Source of the DNA: Allokutzneria sp. A3M-2-11 16
GTDB taxonomy: Bacteria; Actinomycetota; Actinomycetes; Mycobacteriales; Pseudonocardiaceae
Direction of reading: 5' to 3'
Assembly (NCBI RefSeq): GCF_024213555.1
Contig: NZ_JANAVO010000001.1
Location: 1,488,001-1,552,000, forward strand
Length of the DNA stretch: 64,000 nucleotides
In this document: piece after piece, positions 32,353-41,268 of the stretch
How positions within the stretch are numbered: position 1 is the first letter of the stretch
How the letters are laid out: each line of letters starts with the position of its first letter
Notes under the pieces: model-generated
What the model saw: the letters and a program-made list of their open reading frames with translations, nothing else
Told to the model about the DNA's origin: nothing
Databases searched by the model: none
Translations under genes and position numbers: made by a program

Positions 32353-35253
32353 GTGTCCGAGGACTCGCGCCGCGGCTTCGGCTCCCGGGGCTCCGGCCAC
32401 GAACCCCAGAACGAGTACCGGCCGCTGGAACAGCCGACCGGCCGTCGCCGCCGTTCGCTCGACGACGAGGGCGGCACCTCGGTCTCGGACCTGCTAGCCA
32501 AGCACGGCGGCGGCAAGCAGCTCCCGCCCCAGGAGCCGGTCGAGCAGAACTGGCAGCAGCCGCAGGCTCCGCCGCAACAGCAGTTCTCAGCACCGCCGCA
32601 ACGGCCCCCAGCGCCGCCGCAGCAGCCCCCGTTGCCGATGTCCCCCCCGCCGGTACCCCAGGGGATGCCGCACACGGGACAGTGGCCCGCTGACCCCGCC
32701 GCGCCGCCGCAGCCGCAGATGGACCCGCCCGCGGGTGGACGCAGGCGCGCACGTGAACAGCCTTCGGGTCCGCAGCGCGTTCCGGCCGAGCCGCCGTTCG
32801 ATCCTCGGCTCGCCCCGCAGCAGCGACCACCGCAGCAGCCACAGCCGCAGCAGCAGCCCCCGCAGCCGAACCGGCCGCCGCTGGAGCAACCGTCGGCACG
32901 CAGGCTCGCCCCACCGGAGCCGCCGCAGCCGACCGGACGCAGGGCGCTGCCCGAACCACCGGTCGGCCGTCCGCCCATGGAGCCGCAGCCGACCGGTCGC
33001 CGCGCGCTGCCCGATCCGCAGCAGCAGCCCCTGCCGCCTCCGGGCCTGCCCCAGGAGGCGCCGCACCTGCGCCGTCCCGCCGAGCCCCCGCAGGGTGGCA
33101 GGCGGTTCCCACCGGCCAACTCGCCGATGCCCCCCGGCGCGCCCGCGCCCGGTCCCGCGCGGCAGCCGCAGCGGCCCCCGCTGGAGCAGCCCTCGGTGCA
33201 GCAGCGGTTCCCGCGCGACCACAACAGCGGGCCCCAGCGCGTGCCCGGTGGCCCGGTCCCGCCGCCCGCGGCCCCGCAGGCGCCACCGCCCGCGCAGGCC
33301 GCGCCGCCGAAGCAGCCCGCCGCCGAGTCGGACTTCGAGCTGGACGAGCGCCGTCGCAAGATCGACGCCACGCTCGCCCGGTTCTCCGCCGTGCACGACG
33401 AGATGGCCGAGATCGAACAGGCCGAGAAGCAGCGGCGGAGCAAACTCACCCGGCTCATCCGGATCGAGGAGAGCGCTGAGCTCGGACCGGAGTTCGGCGC
33501 ACAGCTCAGATCGAAGCTAGACGCTGAAGACAGGGCGATACGAAGCCCAAAAGTGCCGATCCGGCAGCTGCACGCCACGATGCACCACGCAGCTCCGGAT
33601 CGCGCAAGGCGGGACAGTCCCCACGGAATCGACGTCGGCAACGAGGCGGTTGGCGCTTCTGGGGATGACGGCTTCGACGACGGCTACGACAACGGTTACG
33701 ACGACGCCGCCGAAGACGAGGTCGAGCCCGCCGCCGACGGGCACGACCGGGACGACGGCGAGCCGCCGGTCCTCCCGCCGCAACGGCTGAACCCCAAGGC
33801 GCGGCTGGCGCTGCGCAGCGTCGCGGTCGCGGTGGCGGCGCTCGTGTTCGCCGTGGTCGGCACCGGCTGGGTCACGAAGGTCTGGGTGGACGGCCAGCTC
33901 CGCGAGGTCGACGCGCTCGACCAGGACTCGTCGGCCATCCTGCACAAGGACAAGCAGTACGGCGCGGAGAACTTCCTGATGGTCGGCTCCGACACCCGGG
34001 CGAACGCCAGGGCCGAGGACGGCGTCGGCAACGAGGTCATTTCCGAGGGCGCGCGCTCGGACACGGTGATGATCGCGCACGTGCCCGCGGACCGGAAACG
34101 CGTCGTGATGGTGTCCTTCCCGCGCGACCTCAACACCCAGATCCCGGACTGCAACTCCTGGGACCCCAAGACCGGCAAGACGACCAACAAGAAGGTCCCC
34201 GGCTCGAAGCAGAAGCTGAACGCTGCCTACGCGATCGGCGGGCCGAAGTGCCTGACGAAGCTCGTGCAGAACCTGTCGGGCTTGCACATCAACCACTTCG
34301 TGGCGATCGACTTCCAGGGCTTCAAGGCGATGGTCGACGCCGTGAAGGGCGTGGAGATCTGCGTCAGCAAGCCGATGAAGGACGCGGAGATCGGCGTGGT
34401 GATCCCCGACGCCGGCAAGCAGACGATCAACGGCGACGCCGCGCTGAGCTACGTCAGGGCCCGCAAGGTCGAGGGCGACACGACCGGCGACTACGGCCGC
34501 ATCAGGCGGCAGCAGGCGTTCCTGTCCTCCTTGCTGCGCAAGGCGATGTCCGGCCAGGTGCTGACCAGCCCGAGCAGGCTGAGCGACTTCGCGAGCGCGT
34601 TCGCCAAGGCCACCTACGGCGAGAACATCGGCGTGAGCCAGCTGCTGACGCTGGGCGAATCGCTGAACGGGCTGGAAGCGGGGCGGGTCACGTTCACCAC
34701 CGTGCCGACGACCACCACCAAGCTGGAGAACAACAGCTTCCGCGAGGACCTGCGCACCGAGGCCACCAAGGCGCTGTTCACCGCGATCATCAACAAGGCG
34801 CCGCTGCCCGGCGAGAAGCCGTCCAGCAACGGCAGCCCCGATCCGCAGGCCGGTGGGCCGGTCGGGCCGCCGCCAACGGCCAAGGAAGTCCCGGTCCAGG
34901 TGCTCAACGGCAGCTCCAAGCCGCGGCTGGCGGAGAGCACCGCGGATTCCTTGCGCAGAGCGGGTTTCCAGGTCGTCAACGTCAGCGGGGCGGGCGAGCA
35001 GGTGCAGCGCACGGTGATCCGCTACTCGGCGGAGCGCGCGCTGCACGCGAAGGTCCTCCAGGACGTCGTTTCCGGTGCCGTGCTGGAGGAAGTGCCGAAC
35101 ATGGGCGGCGCGGTGCGGCTGCTGCTCGGCCCGGAGTTCGAGTGGAAGTCCTCCGGCGGTGGCCAGAAGCCGTCGCAGAGCACTGCCCCGACGCCGCCCC
35201 CGCTGCCGAAGGATCTGTCCACAGTGAACGCCGCCGACGAGGTCTGCAAGTAG
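32353..35253 (+). CDS. LCP (LytR-CpsA-Psr) family cell-wall glycopolymer ligase with long Pro/Gln-rich cytoplasmic tail
   Basis: 966 residues from GTG 32353 (AAAGGAGG upstream). The first 480 residues are a cytoplasmic region dominated by Pro and Gln with repeated PTGRR units, a helical patch (about 325-375) and an Asp/Gly-rich acidic stretch. A single transmembrane helix (about 485-507) follows. The extracellular LCP catalytic domain has FLMVGSDTRAN, SDTVMIAHVPADRKRV, SFPRDL and LSYVRARKVEGDTTGDYGRI. A LytR_C domain (about 845-930, VQVLNGSSKPRL) closes the protein. LCP enzymes attach arabinogalactan or teichoic-type polymers to peptidoglycan. The tail is far longer than in typical LCP proteins (300-500 residues in total) and may be a phosphorylation or scaffold platform. 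Confidence 0.93.
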   Translation: MSEDSRRGFGSRGSGHEPQNEYRPLEQPTGRRRRSLDDEGGTSVSDLLAKHGGGKQLPPQEPVEQNWQQPQAPPQQQFSAPPQRPPAPPQQPPLPMSPPPVPQGMPHTGQWPADPAAPPQPQMDPPAGGRRRAREQPSGPQRVPAEPPFDPRLAPQQRPPQQPQPQQQPPQPNRPPLEQPSARRLAPPEPPQPTGRRALPEPPVGRPPMEPQPTGRRALPDPQQQPLPPPGLPQEAPHLRRPAEPPQGGRRFPPANSPMPPGAPAPGPARQPQRPPLEQPSVQQRFPRDHNSGPQRVPGGPVPPPAAPQAPPPAQAAPPKQPAAESDFELDERRRKIDATLARFSAVHDEMAEIEQAEKQRRSKLTRLIRIEESAELGPEFGAQLRSKLDAEDRAIRSPKVPIRQLHATMHHAAPDRARRDSPHGIDVGNEAVGASGDDGFDDGYDNGYDDAAEDEVEPAADGHDRDDGEPPVLPPQRLNPKARLALRSVAVAVAALVFAVVGTGWVTKVWVDGQLREVDALDQDSSAILHKDKQYGAENFLMVGSDTRANARAEDGVGNEVISEGARSDTVMIAHVPADRKRVVMVSFPRDLNTQIPDCNSWDPKTGKTTNKKVPGSKQKLNAAYAIGGPKCLTKLVQNLSGLHINHFVAIDFQGFKAMVDAVKGVEICVSKPMKDAEIGVVIPDAGKQTINGDAALSYVRARKVEGDTTGDYGRIRRQQAFLSSLLRKAMSGQVLTSPSRLSDFASAFAKATYGENIGVSQLLTLGESLNGLEAGRVTFTTVPTTTTKLENNSFREDLRTEATKALFTAIINKAPLPGEKPSSNGSPDPQAGGPVGPPPTAKEVPVQVLNGSSKPRLAESTADSLRRAGFQVVNVSGAGEQVQRTVIRYSAERALHAKVLQDVVSGAVLEEVPNMGGAVRLLLGPEFEWKSSGGGQKPSQSTAPTPPPLPKDLSTVNAADEVCK

Positions 35254-35341
35254 TCCGGTGAACGCGGTGTTTGTGCTTCATTAACGCCCGGTTCACCGAG
35301 CTATGCGGTCCCGGAGTCCTAACCGACGTAGTCTGGTCCGC

Positions 35342-35992
35342 ATGCGTGAGGCCTACCAAGAGCAGCTCGACCACTTCGCCAACCACCTCGGTGACATGTG
35401 CGCGGCGGTCAGCGAAGCCATGCGGCGGGCCACCGCCGCGCTGCTGAACGCGGACCTGTCGCTCGCCGAGCAGGTGATCGACGAGGACACGCGCATCGGT
35501 GAGGCCCGCAAGGCCGCTGAGGAGCAGGCGTTCGCCCTGCTCGCCCTCCAGTCGCCGGTCGCGACCGACCTGCGCATCGTGGTCTCCGCCATCCACGCGG
35601 CCGAGGACCTGGAGCGCATGGGCAAGCTCGCGCTGCACGTGGCGAAGACGACCCGCCGCAGGCACCCGCAGCCCGTGCTGCCGGAGCAGGTCCGCGAGGA
35701 CTTCTCGGAGATGGGCCGCGTCGCCGTCGAACTGGGCAAGAAGGCCGAGCGCGTCATCCGCACCCGCGACCTGGAACTGGCCATGGAGCTGGAGCAGGAC
35801 GACGACGAGATGGACGAGCTGCACCGCCACCTGTTCGCCGTGATGATGAGCCCGGACTGGCCGCACGGCGTCGCGCCCGCGGTGGACATCACCCTGCTCG
35901 GCCGCTTCTACGAGCGCTTCGCCGACCACGCGGTGGCACTGGCCCGCCGGGTCGTCTTCATCGTCACCGGCAAGATGCCCGGCGACGACTGA
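35342..35992 (+). CDS. phoU: Phosphate-signalling protein PhoU
   Basis: 216 residues from ATG 35342. TAGTCT (35329-35334) ends 7 nt upstream, so it is probably leaderless. There are two three-helix PhoU repeats, with the metal-binding-type motifs [35 protein letters not shown] and [17 protein letters not shown]. PhoU links the Pst transporter to the PhoR kinase and represses the Pho regulon when phosphate is ample. The pst operon lies 1.3 kb downstream on the other strand. One GTTCACC half-site (35291-35297) lies 45 bp upstream, so a weak PhoP site is possible. Confidence 0.95.
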   Translation: MREAYQEQLDHFANHLGDMCAAVSEAMRRATAALLNADLSLAEQVIDEDTRIGEARKAAEEQAFALLALQSPVATDLRIVVSAIHAAEDLERMGKLALHVAKTTRRRHPQPVLPEQVREDFSEMGRVAVELGKKAERVIRTRDLELAMELEQDDDEMDELHRHLFAVMMSPDWPHGVAPAVDITLLGRFYERFADHAVALARRVVFIVTGKMPGDD

Positions 35993-35995
35993 TCG

Positions 35996-36580
35996 TCATC
36001 CTTTCCGTCGGCGGAGCCGTTCCAGGTCGATCCTGACCGGGAACGGCTCCGCCGCTGTGAACGTTCCGGTCACCGCCTGCGAGTCGACGTAGCTGAACTC
36101 CTCGGACAACGAGTAAGAGGTCAGCGAGACCGGGTGCTCGATGTCGATGATCCAGCAGTGCGGAATACCCGCTTCCGCATAGACCTGGCGCTTGGCAACG
36201 TAATCAGTACGACGCGAGCCAGGTGACACGATCTCGACGACGATCCGGACGTCGGCTGCGCGAAGCAGGCCTCCTTCGGCCTCCACCTGGTCCCACGCAG
36301 CACTGTCGACCACCATCAGATCAGGGCGTCGCACGAAACCGGGCTCACCCGGCGGAGCCAGTTCGAGGTTCACGTCCAGGTCCTGGATGAACGCCAGATC
36401 GTCCGGCAACTGCGCTTCCAGTTCGGCGGCCAGTCGATAGCACACCGCGTTGTGGGCCAACGACGGACTCGGGGACATCAAGAGACGGCCTTCGTGCAGC
36501 TCGGTGTAGCCGTCCTCGGTTTCGCCGAGGGCGGCGTACTCCTCGATGGTCAGCAGATGATCAGGCGGGGGGAATGCCAT
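35996..36580 (-). CDS. Uma2-family (DUF820) putative nuclease, paralogue 1
   Basis: 194 residues from ATG 36580. This is the PD-(D/E)xK-like Uma2 domain: LTIEEYAALGETEDGYTELH, then RRPDLMVVD, VRIVVEIVSPGSRRTDYVAK and AGIPHCWIIDIE, with the Asp, Glu and Lys of the nuclease core retained. It is a tandem paralogue of the gene at 36669. A dyad TTGCCACGGTGGCAA lies 70 bp upstream. Uma2 genes occur in many copies in actinobacteria and cyanobacteria; their biological role is not established. Confidence 0.92.
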   Translation of the reverse strand: MAFPPPDHLLTIEEYAALGETEDGYTELHEGRLLMSPSPSLAHNAVCYRLAAELEAQLPDDLAFIQDLDVNLELAPPGEPGFVRRPDLMVVDSAAWDQVEAEGGLLRAADVRIVVEIVSPGSRRTDYVAKRQVYAEAGIPHCWIIDIEHPVSLTSYSLSEEFSYVDSQAVTGTFTAAEPFPVRIDLERLRRRKG

Positions 36581-36649
36581 CGCAGCTCTCCTCACATCCG
36601 CCACCGAGTGTCCCGGTGTCATTGTGTCGGAGAAGCTGGCGACACGTAG

Positions 36650-36664
36650 TTGCCACGGTGGCAA
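36650..36664. promoter_or_regulatory. 15-bp dyad TTGCCACGGTGGCAA upstream of Uma2 paralogue 1
   Basis: A perfect 7-1-7 inverted repeat between the two Uma2 genes. A closely related dyad (TTGCCACGTAGGCAA) lies upstream of the second copy at 37242-37256. On the minus strand both contain TTTGCC-NN-CGTGGCAA, so one trans-acting regulator probably binds both. Confidence 0.65.
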
Positions 36665-36668
36665 AACG

Positions 36669-37214
36669 TCACCCCTTCGCGGGAATCTCGGCCGCCCCCA
36701 ACAGGTCTGCGACATCGACTTCGACCGTGTGCTCGGCAAGTGAGCAGGACAGCACCGTGTACGGCTGCTCGGGATCGACCATCCAGTAGTGGGGAATGCC
36801 CGCGTCGGCGTAGTCCTGGCGTTTGATCACGGCGTCGGTGCGGCGCGAGTCGTGTGACACGACCTCGATGGCGAGAACGACTTCCGAGGCACGCACCGCC
36901 CCACCCTCAACGCGGACCCTTCGTCGCGCACTGCGGTGCAGCACAACGAGATCCGGTCGTCGTGACCACCCGGGATCGGTGTCAGGCACGAGTTCGAGGT
37001 CGATGTCGATGCCGCACAGGACCTCGTACCCGGGAGGCAACTGCGGTCCCAGAACGCAACTCAGCTCTGACGTCAGCACGCTGTGGTCGATCGAAGGTGT
37101 TGGGGAGAGCAGGATTCTGCCCTCCTGGAGTTCGGTGTAGCCGTACTCGGTCTCGCCGAGCGCCAGGTACTCGTCGATGGTCAGCAGGCGGTCGGGACGG
37201 GGAAGGGCGATCAT
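36669..37214 (-). CDS. Uma2-family (DUF820) putative nuclease, paralogue 2
   Basis: 181 residues from ATG 37214; the frame is open to 37256 across the dyad operator. The Uma2 domain is intact: LTIDEYLALGETEYGYTELQ, RRPDLVVLHRS, VVLAIEVVSHDSRRTDAVIK and AGIPHYWMVDPE. It is about the same length as the downstream copy and clearly similar, so the pair arose by duplication. The 88 bp between the two genes contain a separate dyad, so each may have its own promoter. Confidence 0.92.
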   Translation of the reverse strand: MIALPRPDRLLTIDEYLALGETEYGYTELQEGRILLSPTPSIDHSVLTSELSCVLGPQLPPGYEVLCGIDIDLELVPDTDPGWSRRPDLVVLHRSARRRVRVEGGAVRASEVVLAIEVVSHDSRRTDAVIKRQDYADAGIPHYWMVDPEQPYTVLSCSLAEHTVEVDVADLLGAAEIPAKG

Positions 37215-37241
37215 GTCTCCGACTGTGACAGCGAGTTTTCC

Positions 37242-37256
37242 TTGCCACGTAGGCAA
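37242..37256. promoter_or_regulatory. 15-bp dyad TTGCCACGTAGGCAA upstream of Uma2 paralogue 2
   Basis: An inverted repeat (TTGCC / GGCAA arms) 28 bp before ATG 37214, differing at only two of 15 positions from the dyad at 36650. Its position near the expected promoter suggests an operator. Confidence 0.6.
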
Positions 37257-37277
37257 AGTGTCCCCCGGAAGGACGAA

Positions 37278-37307
37278 ATCGGCCGGGCGCGCGTGCGCCC
37301 GGCCGAT
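37278..37307 (-). terminator. Strong hairpin after pstB
   Basis: ATCGGCCGGGCGC (37278-37290) and GCGCCCGGCCGAT (37295-37307) form a perfect 13-bp stem with a GCGT loop. On the minus strand it is followed by TTTCGTCC. It lies 16 bp past the pstB stop and should end the pst operon. Confidence 0.8.
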
Positions 37308-37323
37308 CGTTTCCCCCTGTGGC

Positions 37324-38100
37324 TCAGCCGAAACGGCCGGAGATGTAGTCCTCGGTCGCCTTCTGCGTGGGGTTGGAGAAGATCTTCTCCGTGCCGTCCA
37401 CCTCGACGAGGCGGCCGGGCTGGCCGACGCCCGCGAGGTTGAAGAACGCGGTCTGGTCGCTGACCCGCGCCGCCTGCTGCATGTTGTGGGTGACGATGAC
37501 GATCGTGTACTGCTGCTTGAGCTCGGTGATCAGGTCCTCGATCGCCAGGGTGGAGATCGGGTCGAGCGCGGAGCACGGCTCGTCCATCAGCAGCACGTCC
37601 GGCTGGACGGCGATCGCGCGGGCGATGCACAGCCGCTGCTGCTGACCGCCGGAGAGGCCGCCGCCGGGCTTGTCGAGGCGGTCCTTGACCTCGGCCCACA
37701 GGTTCGCCCCGCGCAGCGAGCGCTCGGCGACCTCGTTGAGCTCCTTCTTGTTCTTCGTCCCGGCCAGCCGCAGGCCCGCGACCACGTTGTCCTTGATGGA
37801 CATGGTGGGGAACGGGTTGGGGCGCTGGAAGACCATGCCGATCGTGCGGCGCACGGACACCGGGTCCACTGTGGACGCGTAGATGTCCTCGCCGTCGAGC
37901 AGCACCTTGCCGTCGCAGCTCGCGCCGGGGGTCACCTCGTGCATGCGGTTGAGCGACCGCAGCACGGTCGACTTGCCGCAGCCGGACGGTCCGATGAACG
38001 CCGTGACGCTGCGCGGCGGCACGGACAAGGTCACCCCGTCGACGGCCTGGAACTTGCCGTAGTAGATGTTGAGGTCCTTGACGTCGATGCGCTTGGCCAT
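37324..38100 (-). CDS. pstB: Phosphate ABC transporter ATP-binding protein PstB
   Basis: 258 residues from ATG 38100. The PstB family pattern is complete: Walker [22 protein letters not shown]-loop [15 protein letters not shown], signature [15 protein letters not shown], Walker [16 protein letters not shown] and switch His [14 protein letters not shown]. It energises high-affinity phosphate import through PstC and PstA. It is the last gene of pstS-pstC-pstA-pstB, 18 bp after pstA, and is followed by a strong terminator hairpin. Confidence 0.97.
   Translation of the reverse strand: MAKRIDVKDLNIYYGKFQAVDGVTLSVPPRSVTAFIGPSGCGKSTVLRSLNRMHEVTPGASCDGKVLLDGEDIYASTVDPVSVRRTIGMVFQRPNPFPTMSIKDNVVAGLRLAGTKNKKELNEVAERSLRGANLWAEVKDRLDKPGGGLSGGQQQRLCIARAIAVQPDVLLMDEPCSALDPISTLAIEDLITELKQQYTIVIVTHNMQQAARVSDQTAFFNLAGVGQPGRLVEVDGTEKIFSNPTQKATEDYISGRFG
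37864..37876. repeat. Iterated palindrome GTCCA-CTG-TGGAC
   Basis: Seventh copy, inside pstB (ASTVDPV region). Identical to the copy at 28298. Confidence 0.7.
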
Positions 38101-38118
38101 CGCTGGTTTACCGCCCGC

Positions 38119-39030
38119 TCACTTCGTCTTGATCGCCGAGAGCCGCGAGACGATCGCGGCGATGAGGTTGAACAGCATGATGATCACAACAAGGGTCAGC
38201 GCCGCGCCCCAGACGCGCATATCGCCCGCCTCGGTGCCGGTGGCCCGCTCGGTGTTCATCAACAACGGCAGCGAGGCCATCTCGCCGGAGAAGATGTCGT
38301 AGTTGATGAACGGCGCGTAGCCGACCAGGATCAGCAGCGGCGCCGTCTCGCCCATCACCCTGGCGAGGCCGAGCATGACGCCGGTGACGATGCCGGACAG
38401 CGCCGTCGGGATGACGATCTTGACGATCGTCTTCCACTTCGGCACGCCGAGCGCGTAGGAGGCCTCGCGCAGCTCCATCGGCACGATCCGCAGCATCTCC
38501 TCGGTGGTCCGGATGACCACCGGGACCATCAGCAGCACCAGGGAGAGCGAGACCGCGAACGCGCTGCGGGTGAAGCCGAACGTGGTGATCCACAGCGCGT
38601 AGATGAACAGACCGGCCACGATGGACGGAACACCGGTGAGGATGTCCACCATGAACGTCGTGGTCTTGGCCATCCGCGAGCGCGCGCCGTACTCCACCAG
38701 GTAGATCGCCACCAGCACGCCGATCGGCACCGAGATCAGCGCGCAGACGACGCCCTGCACCAGGGTGCCGTAGATCGCGTGGTAGGCCCCGCCGCCGAAC
38801 TGCGTGGCGGTCAGGCCGTTGAGCGAGTTGCCCCACCAGTCGGCGTTGAGGACCGGGCCGAGCCCCTTCTCCAGCACCGTGTAGAGCACCCACACCAGCG
38901 GGACGACCGCGATCGCGAAGGACAGGTAGACCAGCACCGTCGCGACGAGGTTCTTGCTCTTGCGCACCGCGCCGATCGGCCGGAACGCGGCCGGGCTGGC
39001 CGGGCGCTCAAGATCAACCGAGGTTGTCAC
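38119..39030 (-). CDS. pstA: Phosphate ABC transporter permease PstA
   Basis: 303 residues from GTG 39030, overlapping the pstC stop (GTGA). Six membrane helices are visible, and the binding-protein-dependent permease loop carries EASYALGVPKWKTIVKIVIP, the EAA motif that docks PstB. The C-terminus (AAIVSRLSAIKTK) is cytoplasmic. The longer frame to 39750 lies within pstC and is not used. With PstC it forms the phosphate channel. Confidence 0.96.
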   Translation of the reverse strand: MTTSVDLERPASPAAFRPIGAVRKSKNLVATVLVYLSFAIAVVPLVWVLYTVLEKGLGPVLNADWWGNSLNGLTATQFGGGAYHAIYGTLVQGVVCALISVPIGVLVAIYLVEYGARSRMAKTTTFMVDILTGVPSIVAGLFIYALWITTFGFTRSAFAVSLSLVLLMVPVVIRTTEEMLRIVPMELREASYALGVPKWKTIVKIVIPTALSGIVTGVMLGLARVMGETAPLLILVGYAPFINYDIFSGEMASLPLLMNTERATGTEAGDMRVWGAALTLVVIIMLFNLIAAIVSRLSAIKTK

Positions 39031-39953
39031 GCGTACTCCTTCTTCCCGGCCACGACGGTCCGCGCCAGCGCGTTGACCGCGAAGGTGATCAGGAACAGCA
39101 CCAGGCCGGCCGCGATGTAGGCGCCGACGGTGAGGTTGTCGTTGAACTCCGCCGAGCCGAGCGCGATCCGCGAGGCGAACGTCGCGCCACCGTCGAAGAT
39201 CGTGTAGTTCGGCTGGGCGTCGGTGGCGCTGAGGATGGTGGTCAGCGCGATCGTCTCGCCGAGCGCGCGGCCGAGGCCGAGCATGGCCGCGCTGATGAAG
39301 CCCGCCTTGCCGAAGGGCAGCACCGTGGTGCGCACGACCTCCCACTTGGTGGCGCCGAGCGCGAGCGCGCCCTCGACGTGGGCGGTCGGGGTGCGCTCGA
39401 AGATCTCCCGGCTGACCGCGGTGATGATCGGCAGGATCATCACGGCGAGCACCACGCCGGAGATGAAGATGTTGCCGCCCCCGCCGGTGGACACGTTGCC
39501 CAGCGCGAAGATCGGGATCCAGCCCAGGTACTCGTTGAGCCACTCCGCGAACGGCAGCAGCTGCGGCGCGAGCACCTGGATGCCCCACAGGCCGAAGATG
39601 ATCGACGGCACCGCGGCCAGCAGGTCGACGACGTAGGCGAGCGAGCGGGCCAGCTTGCGCGGCGCGTACTGGGTGAGGAACAGCGCGATGCCCAGCGCGA
39701 CCGGGGTGGCGAGCACCAGTGCGACGACGGAGGTCGCGACGGTGACCCACAGCAGGTCGATGATGCCGAAGCGCAGGTTCGCGGGGTCGCTGGTGACCCA
39801 GTCGCGGCTCAGCAGGAAGTTGACGTTGTCCCGCTGCAGCGAGGGAATCGCCCGCAGCAGCAGGAAGATCCCGATCGCGGCGATCAGGACCACGATGAAC
39901 ACGCCGGCACCGGAGGTCAGGGACCGGAAGATCCGGTCGCCTGGCCTGACCAC
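39027..39953 (-). CDS. pstC: Phosphate ABC transporter permease PstC
   Basis: 308 residues from GTG 39953, the only canonical start codon near the family's usual N-terminus. Six to seven helices are present; the EAA loop is VEGALALGATKWEVVRTTVLP-like. Like PstA it belongs to the six-helix permease class, with the longer first periplasmic loop (LQRDNVNFLLSRDWVTSDP) typical of PstC. It is separated from pstS by 108 bp containing a hairpin that may lower its expression relative to pstS. Confidence 0.95.
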   Translation of the reverse strand: MVRPGDRIFRSLTSGAGVFIVVLIAAIGIFLLLRAIPSLQRDNVNFLLSRDWVTSDPANLRFGIIDLLWVTVATSVVALVLATPVALGIALFLTQYAPRKLARSLAYVVDLLAAVPSIIFGLWGIQVLAPQLLPFAEWLNEYLGWIPIFALGNVSTGGGGNIFISGVVLAVMILPIITAVSREIFERTPTAHVEGALALGATKWEVVRTTVLPFGKAGFISAAMLGLGRALGETIALTTILSATDAQPNYTIFDGGATFASRIALGSAEFNDNLTVGAYIAAGLVLFLITFAVNALARTVVAGKKEYA

Positions 39954-40009
39954 GGTCGACTTCTCAGCGCTGGAGATGACAGCCTCCGGGTAGTCCGGTC
40001 AAGGGAGAA

Positions 40010-40036
40010 GGCCGGAACGCGCGTCGCGTCCCGGCC
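40010..40036 (-). terminator. Attenuating hairpin between pstS and pstC
   Basis: GGCCGGAACGCG (40010-40021) pairs with CGCGTCCCGGCC (40025-40036) with one mismatch and a 3-nt loop. There is no strong U-tract. The position after pstS and before pstC suggests partial termination that keeps the binding protein in excess. Confidence 0.6.
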
Positions 40037-40061
40037 AACCGCCCGATCGAGAGGGAATCCG

Positions 40062-41177
40062 TCAGGCGATCGCCGAGACGGCCGTTGTCAGCTTCTTCTT
40101 GAACGTCTCGGGCAGCGCCACGTAGCCCGCGGCCTCCAGCTCGCTCGCGGACGCGTTGGCGGCCACCGTCAGGAACGCCTTGACGGCCCTGGTGGTGTCG
40201 GCGTCGTAGCCCTTGGAGCAGACCACCTCGTAGGTGGCCAGCAGCAGCGGGTAGGCGCCGGCCGCCTTGGTGCCGTAGATCGAGTTCAGGTCCAGCACCA
40301 GGTCGTTGCCGGTGCCCTTGACCTGCGCGCCGTCGATGGCCTTGGCGGCGCTCGCCGAGGTCAGCTCGACCGCGCCGGCGCCGGTGTCGACCTTGGCGAT
40401 GCCCAGCTTGGCGTTCTTGGCGAAGGACCACTCGACGTAGGTGATGGCGCCGTCGGTGCTCTTGGTGGCGCTGGAGACGCCGTCTGAGGACTCCTTGCCC
40501 TCACCGACGCCGCCGGTGAACTTCTTGCCGCCGCCCTTGGTCCACGCCTGCGGGGCCGCGGTCTTGAGGTAGGTCTGGAAGTTCTCGGTGGTACCGGACT
40601 CGTCGGAGCGGTAGATCACCACGATCTTCTTGTCCGGCAGCGCGGCGCCCGGGTTGACCGCGGCGAGGGCCGGGTCGTTCCACTTGGTGATCTGGCCGCT
40701 GAAGATCTTCGCGGCCAGCTCGCCGTTGAGCACGACGTTGTTCACGTTCGGCAGGTTGTAGGCCAGCGCGACCGGGCCGAACACCAGCGGCAGGTTCCAG
40801 GCCGGGTTGCCCTCGCAGCGCTGCGCGGCCTTGTCGACCTCGCCCTTCTCCTTGCTCAGCGGGGAGTCGGTGCCGCCGAAGTCGATCTGCTTGGCGGTGA
40901 ACTGGCTGATGCCCTTGCCGGAGCCGGACTTGGTGTAGGCGATCTTCTGTCCCTGGCACTTCGCCTGGAAGTCCTTGGCGAAGATGTCCATGGCGTTCTT
41001 CTGCGCCGAGGAACCCTCGGCCGAGATGTTGGCCTTGCCGCCGCATTCGACGCTCAGGTTCGCCAGTGAGCTGGACGTGCCCTGGGCACCGGTGTTGTTG
41101 TCGCTGCCGCAGGCGGACAGCAGCAGGGCGCCCACGGCCACCAGACCGATCGCGGCACCGCTCTGCTTGATCTTCAC
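40062..41177 (-). CDS. pstS: Phosphate-binding lipoprotein PstS
   Basis: 371 residues from GTG 41177 (GGAGGAGTTCAG upstream). The lipoprotein signal ends ALLLSACGSDN with the acylated Cys in the lipobox. The phosphate-binding signatures include AEGSSAQKNAMDIF, YTKSGSGKGISQF, IDFGGTDSPLS and IYRSDESGTTENFQTYL. It captures phosphate outside the membrane and delivers it to PstC/PstA. A PHO box lies about 90-115 bp upstream, so the gene should be induced by PhoP under phosphate limitation. Confidence 0.97.
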   Translation of the reverse strand: MKIKQSGAAIGLVAVGALLLSACGSDNNTGAQGTSSSLANLSVECGGKANISAEGSSAQKNAMDIFAKDFQAKCQGQKIAYTKSGSGKGISQFTAKQIDFGGTDSPLSKEKGEVDKAAQRCEGNPAWNLPLVFGPVALAYNLPNVNNVVLNGELAAKIFSGQITKWNDPALAAVNPGAALPDKKIVVIYRSDESGTTENFQTYLKTAAPQAWTKGGGKKFTGGVGEGKESSDGVSSATKSTDGAITYVEWSFAKNAKLGIAKVDTGAGAVELTSASAAKAIDGAQVKGTGNDLVLDLNSIYGTKAAGAYPLLLATYEVVCSKGYDADTTRAVKAFLTVAANASASELEAAGYVALPETFKKKLTTAVSAIA

Positions 41178-41268
41178 CTGAACTCCTCCAGCTGGGAAAG
41201 GGTGTGTCGACGAGGTTTCCGCCGTACGGCCGCAGACGGTAGGCAGCCAGGGTTGACGGCCCCCACTG

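Noticed and set aside
37177-39120. 647-codon open frame antisense to pstB/pstA
   Set aside because: The real pst genes on the other strand have complete motifs. This frame is a high-GC shadow with Arg/Asp/Val-biased low-complexity sequence.
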